From CAIWTU01 sp963815135 (GTDB lineage Bacteria; Desulfobacterota; Desulfuromonadia; Geobacterales; Geobacteraceae): DNA of 64,000 bases. The stretch's first letter is position 1; every line of letters starts with the position of its first letter. The DNA is taken from positions 744,001-808,000 of the forward strand of contig CAWFFO010000011.1 in assembly GCA_963815135.1 (NCBI GenBank). The letters are read 5' to 3'. Both the position numbers and the translations under genes were made by a program. Shown here piece by piece: positions 16,668 through 25,310 of this stretch. The notes under the pieces were generated by a model. The model did not search any database, had not been told where the DNA came from, and saw nothing but the letters and a program-made list of their open reading frames with translations.

Positions 16668-17327
16668 ATGAATCCCGGTAGAAAAAATAGCGCCGGAGAC
16701 CTGACGACGGCGACCCGGACCGGTGTAGTGGCCTTTGTCATTTGCCTCCTTGTTCTGCAGATGTCAGTGATGTCCGCCCATGCCGCTTCAGAAAAATATT
16801 TCCTTTATCTCCCAACCCCGCTGGGCGCAGGTGATTTGCAGCAGCGGGAAGGCGGAGTTGTGGTCAAGAAAATCATCATACAACCCGGTGATACACTTAC
16901 CGACCTGTCCAGGGAATACAGCGGAAAGGGCTATTATTTTCCCCAGATTCTCCTTTTCAATAAAATCCGCAACCCCGACCTGATTTATGCGGGCCGGCGA
17001 TTACTGGTTCCTGTTTCCGCTAAAATTCTCAAAATGAAAAAAACCGCAACAGCACATACCGGAAAAAGTCACGTGCCGGTACGCTCCGGAAGAGGTGTTC
17101 ATTCCTCAAGGATGGCTGCACCCGGAAAAGCAAAGGCAATAAGCTTCAGGGAGCGTCATACTTATCAAAAAGCCATTGCGTTATATGAAAAGGGCAAATA
17201 CCGGGATGCCATTGCGGCTTTTTCCCATTTCATGAAAAAATATCCTTCCTCCAGCTTTGTCCCCGATGCCACCTTGTACAGGTCTGACTGCTATCTGCGC
17301 CGCTCCGGGTTGAAGGAATTGCCGTGA
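16668..17327 (+). CDS. Exported LysM-TPR protein
   Basis: A 219-residue protein with a hydrophobic signal segment (VVAFVICLLVLQMSVMSAHA, residues 20-39). A LysM peptidoglycan-binding domain follows (IIIQPGDTLTDLSREYSG ... NPDLIYAGRRLLVP, about 70-118). After a basic linker comes a single TPR-like helix pair (YQKAIALYEKGKYRDAIAAFSHFMKKYPSS). The protein ends abruptly after one repeat, so it may be shorter than relatives of the YbgF type. It probably attaches to peptidoglycan in the periplasm. GGAGG precedes the ATG. Confidence 0.75.
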   Translation: MNPGRKNSAGDLTTATRTGVVAFVICLLVLQMSVMSAHAASEKYFLYLPTPLGAGDLQQREGGVVVKKIIIQPGDTLTDLSREYSGKGYYFPQILLFNKIRNPDLIYAGRRLLVPVSAKILKMKKTATAHTGKSHVPVRSGRGVHSSRMAAPGKAKAISFRERHTYQKAIALYEKGKYRDAIAAFSHFMKKYPSSSFVPDATLYRSDCYLRRSGLKELP

Positions 17328-17538
17328 ATTGCCAATCGCACAAATGCTTCCCCTATCCTGTGTAGCATTTAGTCCACTATGATATTCCCCCATCATCCGA
17401 GACTCTTTTCCAGCAATATCCAAATTCAATGTTGTCACTGTTTAAAAAAAGCCGGTCTTTCCACTTCAGTTTTAAAGCTGTCATTCAATGGATTTTATAA
17501 AAAAGTTAATGTCTTCAGAAAACATAGATTAATTCGTA

Positions 17539-17568
17539 TTGACAATTTCTTAATTGCTGTGTGATTAT
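17539..17568 (+). promoter_or_regulatory. Candidate promoter inside the export-like locus
   Basis: TTGACA (17539-17544), 18 bases, GATTAT (17563-17568; four of six) in a strongly AT-rich 260-base gap. It would start a separate transcript about 15-20 bases before the ATG at 17592. Confidence 0.45.
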
Positions 17569-17591
17569 GTGATATCTCAGAGGAATTTATA

Positions 17592-18797
17592 ATGCTCAAT
17601 ATTTATATCATCTCGAATAATGAACGAATCGGATATCTGATTGATCTCGTTCAACCTTTCATAAAATCAAAGATCCGGAGCGCATCTGATTTTGATCGGG
17701 GATTGAAAGAGGTTTTTGAAAACCGGCCTTCGATGGTCTTCGTACAGAACATCATCGGTGATGTTTCCGGCGATACGGTAGCAAGACACATAAAATCACT
17801 TCTGGGGCCTGATTCTCCACTTATAATTTTCCTCGACGAGGCCGAGGCAGTGATGGAAAAAAGCAGCAGATGGTGTGATGACCGGATCAGAATCGATGGT
17901 CCCGAGCGGGATTTTCACAGTGCATTTCTTGAAATTCTTAAGAAATATTTCCCGGATGATCTGAGCCGGGGTCCTCTGGACAAGGATGGATCAATGGTGC
18001 CCCTTGAAACCGCCCCGGAGGAAGTACCGGATTACGGGATAGACGAAGATCTGGAATGGATGCCGGTGACTGAGCGATGTCCGGAAGTGGACACCAGGGA
18101 AAGTGTTCCCATGAAATTGGAAATGTTCATGGCTGATAAAGATGACCCAATTCGCGGGGAAAACCAATGGGTTACTGTCGGTGATATCCCGGAAAGCCTT
18201 GACGAGGAGAATATCTGCATCCACGAAAAATCTTTCTCGCCAGGGCAATACAAGCAGGCAGGAAAAATGAATAAGGCAGCCAGGGGCCTGGTGTGCGGAC
18301 TTGTTATCGCCGTGTTGACAGGCTCTTTTATATGGTTTGTTCAGCAGGGACGGGTTTCCGGCATGAATAAAACTGTTTCTCATCCTGCAGAGAGTTCCCG
18401 GCCATCCAAAGCGGAAGCCTCCCTTCACGAAAAAAAGAACGATTTCAAGGGTCTTCCATCTTTTATCCAAACTGGATGGCTCGATCCACAATATAAAGCC
18501 GGACATCCCGGCTGGGACAGATATGTATCACCTGATCTGGAATTCCGGCTTTATCGGGACAAGGGTTCAATCAAGGCACTCCAGGTGATTGGGCGCACGA
18601 CAAAAGGAATTGCCGGAGGTTTCCTTTATTCGGTCCTGAAGGATTTTTCCTGCACGGGTCCTTCCGTTGTCGAAAATGAACATCAGGAAAACGGGTTTCT
18701 TGTCAGGACTGTAAAAATTGTCGGGACAGCTGAATTGGTGACCTACAAAAAACGGGGAGAAACAAAGCTTCAAGCATTTGTCCTGGTCCTGTCCTGA
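17592..18797 (+). CDS. Membrane-anchored protein with receiver-like N-terminus, unknown function
   Basis: A 401-residue protein. Residues 1-120 look like a degenerate response-regulator fold (LNIYIISNNERIGYLIDLVQ, PSMVFVQNIIGDVSGD, PLIIFLDEAEAV), but the phospho-acceptor Asp site is not conserved. An acidic linker follows. A single transmembrane helix lies at about 231-251 (GLVCGLVIAVLTGSFIWFV), then a periplasmic C-terminal domain (about 255-401). This layout would connect a cytoplasmic sensor to the envelope. It lies between two exported-protein genes and upstream of the GspE-like ATPase. The family is not recognised. Confidence 0.65.
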   Translation: MLNIYIISNNERIGYLIDLVQPFIKSKIRSASDFDRGLKEVFENRPSMVFVQNIIGDVSGDTVARHIKSLLGPDSPLIIFLDEAEAVMEKSSRWCDDRIRIDGPERDFHSAFLEILKKYFPDDLSRGPLDKDGSMVPLETAPEEVPDYGIDEDLEWMPVTERCPEVDTRESVPMKLEMFMADKDDPIRGENQWVTVGDIPESLDEENICIHEKSFSPGQYKQAGKMNKAARGLVCGLVIAVLTGSFIWFVQQGRVSGMNKTVSHPAESSRPSKAEASLHEKKNDFKGLPSFIQTGWLDPQYKAGHPGWDRYVSPDLEFRLYRDKGSIKALQVIGRTTKGIAGGFLYSVLKDFSCTGPSVVENEHQENGFLVRTVKIVGTAELVTYKKRGETKLQAFVLVLS

Positions 18798-18941
18798 ACG
18801 AGTCCGGTAATGACACGGGTCAGGGTTGTTTTTCCGAATTTTCAAGTCTTTTTTGTGGCAGTTTGTTTAGACTTCGTTGCTGATGGAAGTTTCCGAATTG
18901 AATAATATCTCAATGTACATATATACGGGGAGGGGTTTAAC

Positions 18942-20387
18942 GTGAAGTTCAATGCCCGGAATTTGTTTTGCGCTTCAAGCGTCTTTCTTGCCTTGTTTAT
19001 CTCTGGAGCGGGTTTTTCTTACGCGCTTGATTCGAAATTCGAGATAGATACCAAGTCACTCGTGTCAAAACCGGATAATGTGCCGGGTAAACAGGGAGAA
19101 CCTTCTTCGAAAAGGGTTGCAAAGCATTCGGGTAAGCACCATGCGTCGCATGATATTAAGGATGGAACCGAACGCAAGCGGCCGCATCATGTAAAAACCG
19201 GAAAAACCCACGGTGTCTCCAAAACGGCTTCAAGGTCAAGGCATGGAAGGCGCAAATTCGTATCCAACCGTGTATACAGAGCTGATCGAACATCTGAAAC
19301 CGGAAGGGACAGGAAATTGCAAACTCTTCATTTGACGATGTCCCCAAAAGGAGGTTCTGATCTTATTCTGCAGGCCAGATCTGTCTGGGGCAAGCTTGTG
19401 GACGACAGCGAGACAGCCAGGGGGCCTTATGTGGCACGGGGGAAAAATTTTTCACTCTCCCTTGATCCCTCCCTGTACCCGATGTTCCCCGCGGCCGATG
19501 GAGGGAAAATAATTGTCGATACCAGAGATTCCCTCCCTCCGCTGGTAAGAACTATATTACATGAACAGGATCCTAAGGTCAGGGTGGTTTCAGGGAACAC
19601 CGAAAACAGAAAATGGCTATTTTCTTCCATTATTGACGCGGCTAAATTCTATTCAGTCGAGGAAAATTTCACTATCGGTTTCGGTACAGACCCGAAATTA
19701 ACCATAACGTCGGATTTCAAAATTGAAAAGAGCACCGAAAGCCTTTTGAACAATGATGTCATTCTTTTGAATGTAGAGGAAAACCGGGCAGGAATCCCGT
19801 CCCCACTGGTCGATTTTCTTGGCAAAGAGGGTTTCAGGGTAGTTGACATGTCGGCGATGACTGCACCTGAGACGGGGGAAAAGCACCGGCTGCTTTACAC
19901 CGTAACCGGGAAAGACCGCCAATCCGTAGTTGACTCTCTTCTTGCTGCTCTCTCCATTCGATCAATGACCGACAAGGAAATAGCCCTTGACACCGGATCC
20001 ATGAGCGGTGTGAGCCTTTCCGTGAGAGCCGACCGTTATTGCGGGGAAGGGGATAAAAAGCTGGTGATTTCCTTTTCCGATGCGGATCCGGTCCAATATA
20101 CGTTATTAAAGATACTCGAAATGAAGGGGTACCAGGTTGTAGCCATCTATCCCGGGGACGATTTCAGGAAAATCTCAGAAAAGCTGTTTTCCGCACTGAA
20201 AATACCCGCCTTTTATGGGATGCATTATCTCTGGAATCCCGGCGATGCGCCATTTGACGTCCAGTTGTCGGGGTTTGTCCTGAAAGGCGAAAAGGGAAAC
20301 GGTGAAAACACCTTTGTTACGGATGTGGAAATTGATCCTCTTGTCAGGCAGCTTGCGGCTTACGAAGGTTATAGCGTCATCCAGTAA
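18942..20387 (+). CDS. Exported protein of unknown function
   Basis: A 481-residue protein with a signal peptide (NLFCASSVFLALFISGAGFSYA, residues 7-28), then a very basic His/Lys/Arg-rich stretch of about 80 residues (KHSGKHHASH, RKRPHHVKTGKTHG). The remaining 340 residues look globular and mixed alpha/beta, with no motif I recognise. The GTG start follows GGGGAGGGG. Its place between the membrane-anchored protein and the ATPase suggests a periplasmic part of the same machine; this is inference. Confidence 0.65.
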   Translation: MKFNARNLFCASSVFLALFISGAGFSYALDSKFEIDTKSLVSKPDNVPGKQGEPSSKRVAKHSGKHHASHDIKDGTERKRPHHVKTGKTHGVSKTASRSRHGRRKFVSNRVYRADRTSETGRDRKLQTLHLTMSPKGGSDLILQARSVWGKLVDDSETARGPYVARGKNFSLSLDPSLYPMFPAADGGKIIVDTRDSLPPLVRTILHEQDPKVRVVSGNTENRKWLFSSIIDAAKFYSVEENFTIGFGTDPKLTITSDFKIEKSTESLLNNDVILLNVEENRAGIPSPLVDFLGKEGFRVVDMSAMTAPETGEKHRLLYTVTGKDRQSVVDSLLAALSIRSMTDKEIALDTGSMSGVSLSVRADRYCGEGDKKLVISFSDADPVQYTLLKILEMKGYQVVAIYPGDDFRKISEKLFSALKIPAFYGMHYLWNPGDAPFDVQLSGFVLKGEKGNGENTFVTDVEIDPLVRQLAAYEGYSVIQ

Positions 20388-20444
20388 GCAGGGGCCTGAT
20401 AACTAAACTGTCGATAACGGAATTATGAAACCACGGAAGCTAAT

Positions 20445-22376
20445 ATGTCGCAAAAGAAACTCGGCGAAATCCTGATTCAAAATAAACTGATTACGGAGCA
20501 GCAACTGGATGAGGCGCTGGAACTTCAAAAGTCCATGCCGGGAGAGGCAATCGGGCGCCTGCTGTGCAGACTCGGTTTTCTGAAAGAGTTCGAGCTTCAT
20601 TATATCCTGGAACAGACGGGAAAACGGCAAAAGCTGGTGGATATTCTGCTCAGGGAAGGCTTTGTTGACGAAACCCGCCTCGAACAGGCGCGGGTCTTGA
20701 GCAGGAAGGACAGCATCTCCCTTGACAAGTCCCTGATCATGCTTGGGCACCTGGATGAGGAGCAGCTGGCAAGGGCTATTTCCATCCAGTACGATCTGCC
20801 GTACGTATCCATGGAAAATATTCAACCGGACCCCGAGCTTCATTGGTTTACAAACGCCAGCTATGTGCAGAAGCACAGCATAGTGCCGCTTTCCAAAATA
20901 GGAAGCACGCTTACACTTGCCATGGCTCACCCCATAAAACTCCATGAATTGCAGGAGCTTGAAACAGCAACAAGGCTGAAAATCATACCGGTTATCGCAA
21001 AGGAATCCGAGATCCAGTCGGCGCAGCAGAAACTCTACAAACTGCAGCCACCGGCTCCGCAACCGGATTACGATGAGACGGCTCTGGACATTTCAGACGA
21101 TATCTCCGACATACTGACCCGTACAGATTTTCCCGACGAACCCGATGTCGAGGACGAGGTCCGGAAGGTTTCCGAGCGGGACAGTATTATTGTAAAGCTG
21201 GTAAACAAGATAATCTACGATGCCTACCGCAACAGGGCCTCCGACGTTCATATCGAGCCGTATCCCGGCAAGGGGGATGTAATTGTCAGGATGCGTGTTG
21301 ACGGCCAGTGCAAGATCTATCAGAAAATTCCCTATAGATACAAGTATGCGATACCCTCCCGTCTCAAGATAATGTCCGAGCTTGACATTGCCGAAAGAAG
21401 GAAACCGCAGGACGGGAAGATAAATTTCAAGAAATTCGGCCCCATTGACGTGGAGTTGAGAATAGCGACCATGCCGACGGTGGGACAGCTGGAAGATGTG
21501 GTGATCAGGATACTTCATACCGGTGATCCCATCGCTTACTCGGATCTGGGCATAAGCCCGCGGAATATGCAGATCTTCGACAAAGCAATCAGGAAACCCT
21601 ACGGGCTTGTTCTGGTGGTCGGACCGACCGGTTCGGGCAAAACGACAACACTGCATTCCGCCATCACAAGGATCAATAATCAGGAAACGAAGATCTGGAC
21701 AGCGGAAGATCCCGTTGAGATCACCCAGAAGGGTTTAAGACAGGTGCAGGTCAATCCCAGAATAGGCCTGACCTTTGCTGCTGCCCTGAGGTCATTTCTG
21801 CGCCTTGACCCTGATATCATCATGGTCGGTGAAATGCGTGACGAGGAAACCGCCTCCATTGCCGTGGAAGCATCGTTGACGGGCCATCTGGTCTTCTCGA
21901 CGCTCCATACGAATACAGCTCCCGAGACCGTTACCAGGCTTCTTGAGATGGGAATCGACCCTTTCAGTTTTTCCGATTCCCTTATCTGCGTACTGGCCCA
22001 GAGGCTGGCGCGAAGGTTGTGTCCAGCATGCAAAAAGGTCTACAAACCGGAAACGGCTGAACTGGATGAGATTATCGAAGAGTTTGGCATGGACCGCTTT
22101 ATGCGCTCCGATCTGAGGAGAGAGGAACTGATGCTTGCCGTCCCCACGGGGTGTGAACAGTGCGATAATACCGGGTATCGCGGCAGACTCGGGATTCACG
22201 AGCTTCTGGAATGCAATGACGGGATGAAAAATCTGATAAAACAGAAACCCGAGACGGATGTTATCCGGAAACAGGCAATTGCCGACGGTATGACGACACT
22301 GAAGCAGGATGGTATCCTGAAGGTCTTCCAGAACGTTACCGATATCCATGAGATCAGAAGGATCTGCATCCGATAA
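20445..22376 (+). CDS. GspE/PulE/PilB-type secretion or pilus ATPase
   Basis: A 643-residue cytoplasmic ATPase. The N-terminus has two MshEN-like repeats (KKLGEILIQNKLITEQQLDE at residues 4-23, and a weaker one near 63-85), a fold that binds c-di-GMP in some pilus and secretion ATPases, followed by an N2-like domain to about 200. The motor core has Walker A GPTGSGKTT at 393-401, the Asp box, Walker B DPDIIMVGEMRDEETA near 455-470 and a His box FSTLHTNTA. A four-Cys zinc site (Cys526, Cys529, Cys570, Cys573) is typical of GspE/PilB assembly ATPases and not PilT. No platform protein, pseudopilin or secretin gene is in the window. Confidence 0.9.
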   Translation: MSQKKLGEILIQNKLITEQQLDEALELQKSMPGEAIGRLLCRLGFLKEFELHYILEQTGKRQKLVDILLREGFVDETRLEQARVLSRKDSISLDKSLIMLGHLDEEQLARAISIQYDLPYVSMENIQPDPELHWFTNASYVQKHSIVPLSKIGSTLTLAMAHPIKLHELQELETATRLKIIPVIAKESEIQSAQQKLYKLQPPAPQPDYDETALDISDDISDILTRTDFPDEPDVEDEVRKVSERDSIIVKLVNKIIYDAYRNRASDVHIEPYPGKGDVIVRMRVDGQCKIYQKIPYRYKYAIPSRLKIMSELDIAERRKPQDGKINFKKFGPIDVELRIATMPTVGQLEDVVIRILHTGDPIAYSDLGISPRNMQIFDKAIRKPYGLVLVVGPTGSGKTTTLHSAITRINNQETKIWTAEDPVEITQKGLRQVQVNPRIGLTFAAALRSFLRLDPDIIMVGEMRDEETASIAVEASLTGHLVFSTLHTNTAPETVTRLLEMGIDPFSFSDSLICVLAQRLARRLCPACKKVYKPETAELDEIIEEFGMDRFMRSDLRREELMLAVPTGCEQCDNTGYRGRLGIHELLECNDGMKNLIKQKPETDVIRKQAIADGMTTLKQDGILKVFQNVTDIHEIRRICIR

Positions 22377-22523
22377 TGGACTGATCACTTATCCCGCCGA
22401 ATTTTCATAATTCTGCAGAAAAAAGATAAACTTAGATGATATCACCCATCAGGCGTTAATCCGAGCTGCTGCCCTGGCTAATATCCTTTGTTGTTGATGG
22501 AATCATTTCGGGCGATAAATTAC

Positions 22524-22698
22524 CCTGAATCCGTGACGCCTTCATGCCTTCGCTTACGCGGAACGCCTCAGTTTTTGCATTTCGGTGATATAAGACGGCC
22601 CGACGAAGTTCGCCCGGCTTGACAGGTATGTTACGATGTCAGCGACGTTGAACTCCGGCATTCTGCTCACTCCGGTGTTCAGGCATCACGGATTCAGG
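22524..22698. repeat. 18-bp inverted repeat bounding a 175-bp segment
   Basis: The left arm (22524-22541, CCTGAATCCGTGACGCCT) is complementary to the right arm (22681-22698) at 17 of 18 positions. The segment lies between the GspE-like gene and the convergent rhomboid-like gene, and the right arm covers that gene's stop codon. The interior encodes a possible 35-residue peptide on the minus strand. It could be a small non-autonomous element or a long-range RNA stem; no target duplication is apparent. Confidence 0.8.
22554..22661 (-). CDS. Possible 35-residue peptide within the inverted repeat
   Basis: An ATG at 22661 with GGAGTGA six bases upstream opens a frame beginning MPEFNVADIVTYLSSRANF and ending QKLRRSA. 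I recognise no family. It lies downstream of the rhomboid-like gene on the same strand and entirely inside the 175-base inverted-repeat segment, so it may belong to that element or be a remnant of a larger gene. Confidence 0.3.
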   Translation of the reverse strand: MPEFNVADIVTYLSSRANFVGPSYITEMQKLRRSA

Positions 22699-23491
22699 TT
22701 ATGGCCTTTTTTATATGCTCATGATTCAGGATATGCTCGGTGCAGTAGCCGTGCTGACCATCACATTGCGGACAGTAGCGGAAATCCATCTGCGGGTGCG
22801 TCTTGTCCGTGATTCCGCAAACCGTGCAGCGATGGAAGGGCTGGTCGTTATTCCGTACGGTCCGCCCCACCTTCTTGGCCAGTTGCCGTTTTCCGTACCT
22901 GATATTAACGTAGATGTCTCTGGCGAAAAACAGAAGGAAGTTGCCGACGGAAGACATGACGAGGAAACGTATCCCCCATCCCCCGAAGAGAAAAAGGTAC
23001 CCGTAATAAAGCCAGGTGAGGAGAGCGAGCCACCTGATCCGGACCGGCACGACCAGGAACAGGAGCAGCTGGTAATCCGGGAATAAAAATGCAAAGGCAA
23101 GGAATACCGACCCGCCGATAAAGGCGTTGCTAACCGCGTATGCGGGAGTGAGGAAAGAAACTGCGACGGTCAGGATATACCCGACCAGGAGGAAGATGTT
23201 GTAGCGGAAGGCCCCCCAAAGTTCCTCGAGAGCGGAACCCATGAGGTAGAACAGATACCAGGCGAAAAAAGCGAAGAGCAGGTTCTGAACGGGCGGGTTG
23301 AACGGGAACGTGACAAGGCGCCACCATTCACCCTTCATGAGCAGGCCGCCGGAAAGCATCACGCTGACCGGGGAGAGTTTGCCCATCATGAAAAGTACAT
23401 AGAAGATCGATTGGCCTGCAATCAGGTAAATGGTCACATTCGGAACGGCATATCTGCCGAATCTCCTGTCCAGCCGGTCGAGCAGTTTCAT
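22694..23491 (-). CDS. Rhomboid-like membrane protein with C-terminal zinc ribbon
   Basis: About 265 residues with six or so membrane helices in rhomboid order: a first helix, EWWRLVTFPFNP (matches the WRLxT element of rhomboids), GSALEELWGAFRYN and AFIGGSVFLAF. A soluble tail has two zinc-ribbon pairs (CTVCG, CPQC). The GxSG serine site is not clear (GGSVF) and the second-helix His partner is not apparent, so this is more likely a rhomboid pseudoprotease than an active protease. The ATG at 23491 is favoured over the longer frame to 23551. No operon partner is evident. Confidence 0.75.
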   Translation of the reverse strand: MKLLDRLDRRFGRYAVPNVTIYLIAGQSIFYVLFMMGKLSPVSVMLSGGLLMKGEWWRLVTFPFNPPVQNLLFAFFAWYLFYLMGSALEELWGAFRYNIFLLVGYILTVAVSFLTPAYAVSNAFIGGSVFLAFAFLFPDYQLLLFLVVPVRIRWLALLTWLYYGYLFLFGGWGIRFLVMSSVGNFLLFFARDIYVNIRYGKRQLAKKVGRTVRNNDQPFHRCTVCGITDKTHPQMDFRYCPQCDGQHGYCTEHILNHEHIKKAIT

Positions 23492-23628
23492 GTTATGAGT
23501 TACACCCTTCCGCGTGCAGCACGCCCGTTTATTTGTACCCGTGCCAATCATTATTTAATCCCTGGACGGTAGACGGATATTCTTTTACATTTATCCGATT
23601 GTTTCAAGGGAAAAGTTTTGTATCGTGT

Positions 23629-25047
23629 TTATTTGGCTTTGCTTAACGCCTGTTCCAGGTCTGCGATGATGTCATCGGGGTGTTCTGCTCCCACGCAGAG
23701 GCGGACCATGTTGCGCGGGATTTCAGCCATCTTTCTCGCCTCCACGCCCTGCTGCTGATGGGTCGAAATTGCCGGTATCGTGGCAACGCTCTTTATGCGG
23801 CCCAGATCGGTCGCACGCCAGATCCGCTGCAGCCCGTCGAAAAACAATTTGGTTTTCTCCATGCCACCCTTGACGCAGAACGACAGCAGATGGCCGTACC
23901 TGTTTACCGGCCTGCCGTACTGTTCATCGTGTTCCGCATCAACCAGCCACATATACCTGCTTGCCAGTTCATGCAGGGGATGATCAGGAAGGCCCAGGTA
24001 CTGGACACTTTCAACCTGCGGCTGAGTTTGAAGGAACAATGCGACTTTCATCGTATTGCGGCTCAGAAGGTCCATCTTTGAACGCAGGGTGCGCATGTCG
24101 TTCAGGGTCATCAGGGCCTGCATCGGGTGAAGGTTCGGTCCGAAATCGCGGTTCTGCTGGTACTTGATATACAGCGAGAAATCCGATTTCAGCTGATCGT
24201 CGTCAATGTTCGTGACAAGGTTTTTGCGGGCTATGACCGCTCCGCTGATGCCGAATCCGCTGCTGGTGAGGCTTTTGGTGGTGGATTGCACCACGATGTC
24301 CGCGCCGTGGCAGATGGGACGCAACAGTGCCGGTGTCGCGATAGTCGAGTCGCAGATCAGGGGAATATTATGGCTGTGGGCAAGGTCCGCCACCGCTTCG
24401 ATATCAAAGAAGCCGAGTTGCGGATTGCTCGGCAGTTCGCCGTACAGAAAACGGGTATGACGGTCTATCTTCGAGGCCCATTCGTCGATGTCAGTCGCAT
24501 CCAGGACCCAGCGGCATTCGATATTGTGCTCCTGCATCAGGCGGACCGTGAACTGCTGGTATGTTCCTCCGTAGCACTGGACCGTGGCGACGAAATTGCG
24601 CTTTTCCCGGGCATCTTCCTGGATTTTCAGAAACGGATGCACCGCCGTCATGATGGCGGCCATACCGGATGATGTCGAGCAGCAGGAGGTCTCCCCGCCG
24701 TAGCCGTATCCTTCCAGGAGAGCCAGGGTCCATTCATAATAGTAGGTGGATGGATTGGCTATCCGCGAGTAACTCCAGGAGGGAATCTTGTAGGCAAGCG
24801 CCGCGGCCATTTCATCCGAGTCACGGAAAGCCTGCGCGGTGCTCATGAAGATCGGCTCGATGATTGATCCCTGGTAATCTTCGATTGCATCTCTGACGGT
24901 GTAAAGCCCATGCACCGCGATCGTATCGAATTTCCACTTTTTAACCACTTCGTGAATATACCTGTCCCGCTCGGCCAGATACCTGTTGTTCCGGTCAATG
25001 TGCTCCTGCATTCCTTTAGTGATCTCGACGTCAGTATTCCTGGACAT
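23629..25047 (-). CDS. Cys/Met-metabolism PLP-dependent enzyme
   Basis: A 472-residue fold-type I PLP enzyme of the cystathionine gamma-synthase/methionine gamma-lyase family. The cofactor lysine is Lys258 in STTKSLTSSG, and the family stretch LICDSTIATPALLRPICHGADIVVQS precedes it in two parts. Other landmarks are YSRIANPSTYYYEWTLALLEG and NFGPNLHPMQA-like segments. It is longer than the common 380-430 residues, with an extended N-terminus (about 60 residues) and an unusual central insertion. The reaction (lyase, synthase or sulfhydrylase) cannot be fixed from sequence. AAGGAG lies seven bases before the ATG. No SAM riboswitch-like motif is visible upstream. Confidence 0.85.
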   Translation of the reverse strand: MSRNTDVEITKGMQEHIDRNNRYLAERDRYIHEVVKKWKFDTIAVHGLYTVRDAIEDYQGSIIEPIFMSTAQAFRDSDEMAAALAYKIPSWSYSRIANPSTYYYEWTLALLEGYGYGGETSCCSTSSGMAAIMTAVHPFLKIQEDAREKRNFVATVQCYGGTYQQFTVRLMQEHNIECRWVLDATDIDEWASKIDRHTRFLYGELPSNPQLGFFDIEAVADLAHSHNIPLICDSTIATPALLRPICHGADIVVQSTTKSLTSSGFGISGAVIARKNLVTNIDDDQLKSDFSLYIKYQQNRDFGPNLHPMQALMTLNDMRTLRSKMDLLSRNTMKVALFLQTQPQVESVQYLGLPDHPLHELASRYMWLVDAEHDEQYGRPVNRYGHLLSFCVKGGMEKTKLFFDGLQRIWRATDLGRIKSVATIPAISTHQQQGVEARKMAEIPRNMVRLCVGAEHPDDIIADLEQALSKAK

Positions 25048-25310
25048 GGTGGTGCTCCTTATCTATGAGGTCTGACATTTGTGGAACAAGCTTCCTCTCA
25101 ATATTTTACCGTGTAAATACATGCCTGCATAATTTCGCGATTTGCTTCCACTGATGGAATTCAGCCGACCGGTTCGTTGTGGATTCGATTTCTTCTTGCC
25201 GGGCTTCCGGTATTTAAGATAAAAGTCCCAAATTATCCATTGTACGCCTGCCGTTTTGTTGGTTATACTTCATTTGATGTAAAGAACGAGGACATATGGA
25301 GAACTATTGC

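Noticed and set aside
25048..25295. SAM-type riboswitch before the Cys/Met PLP enzyme
   Set aside because: No conserved SAM-I or SAM-II core or terminator hairpin is visible on the minus strand in this gap.
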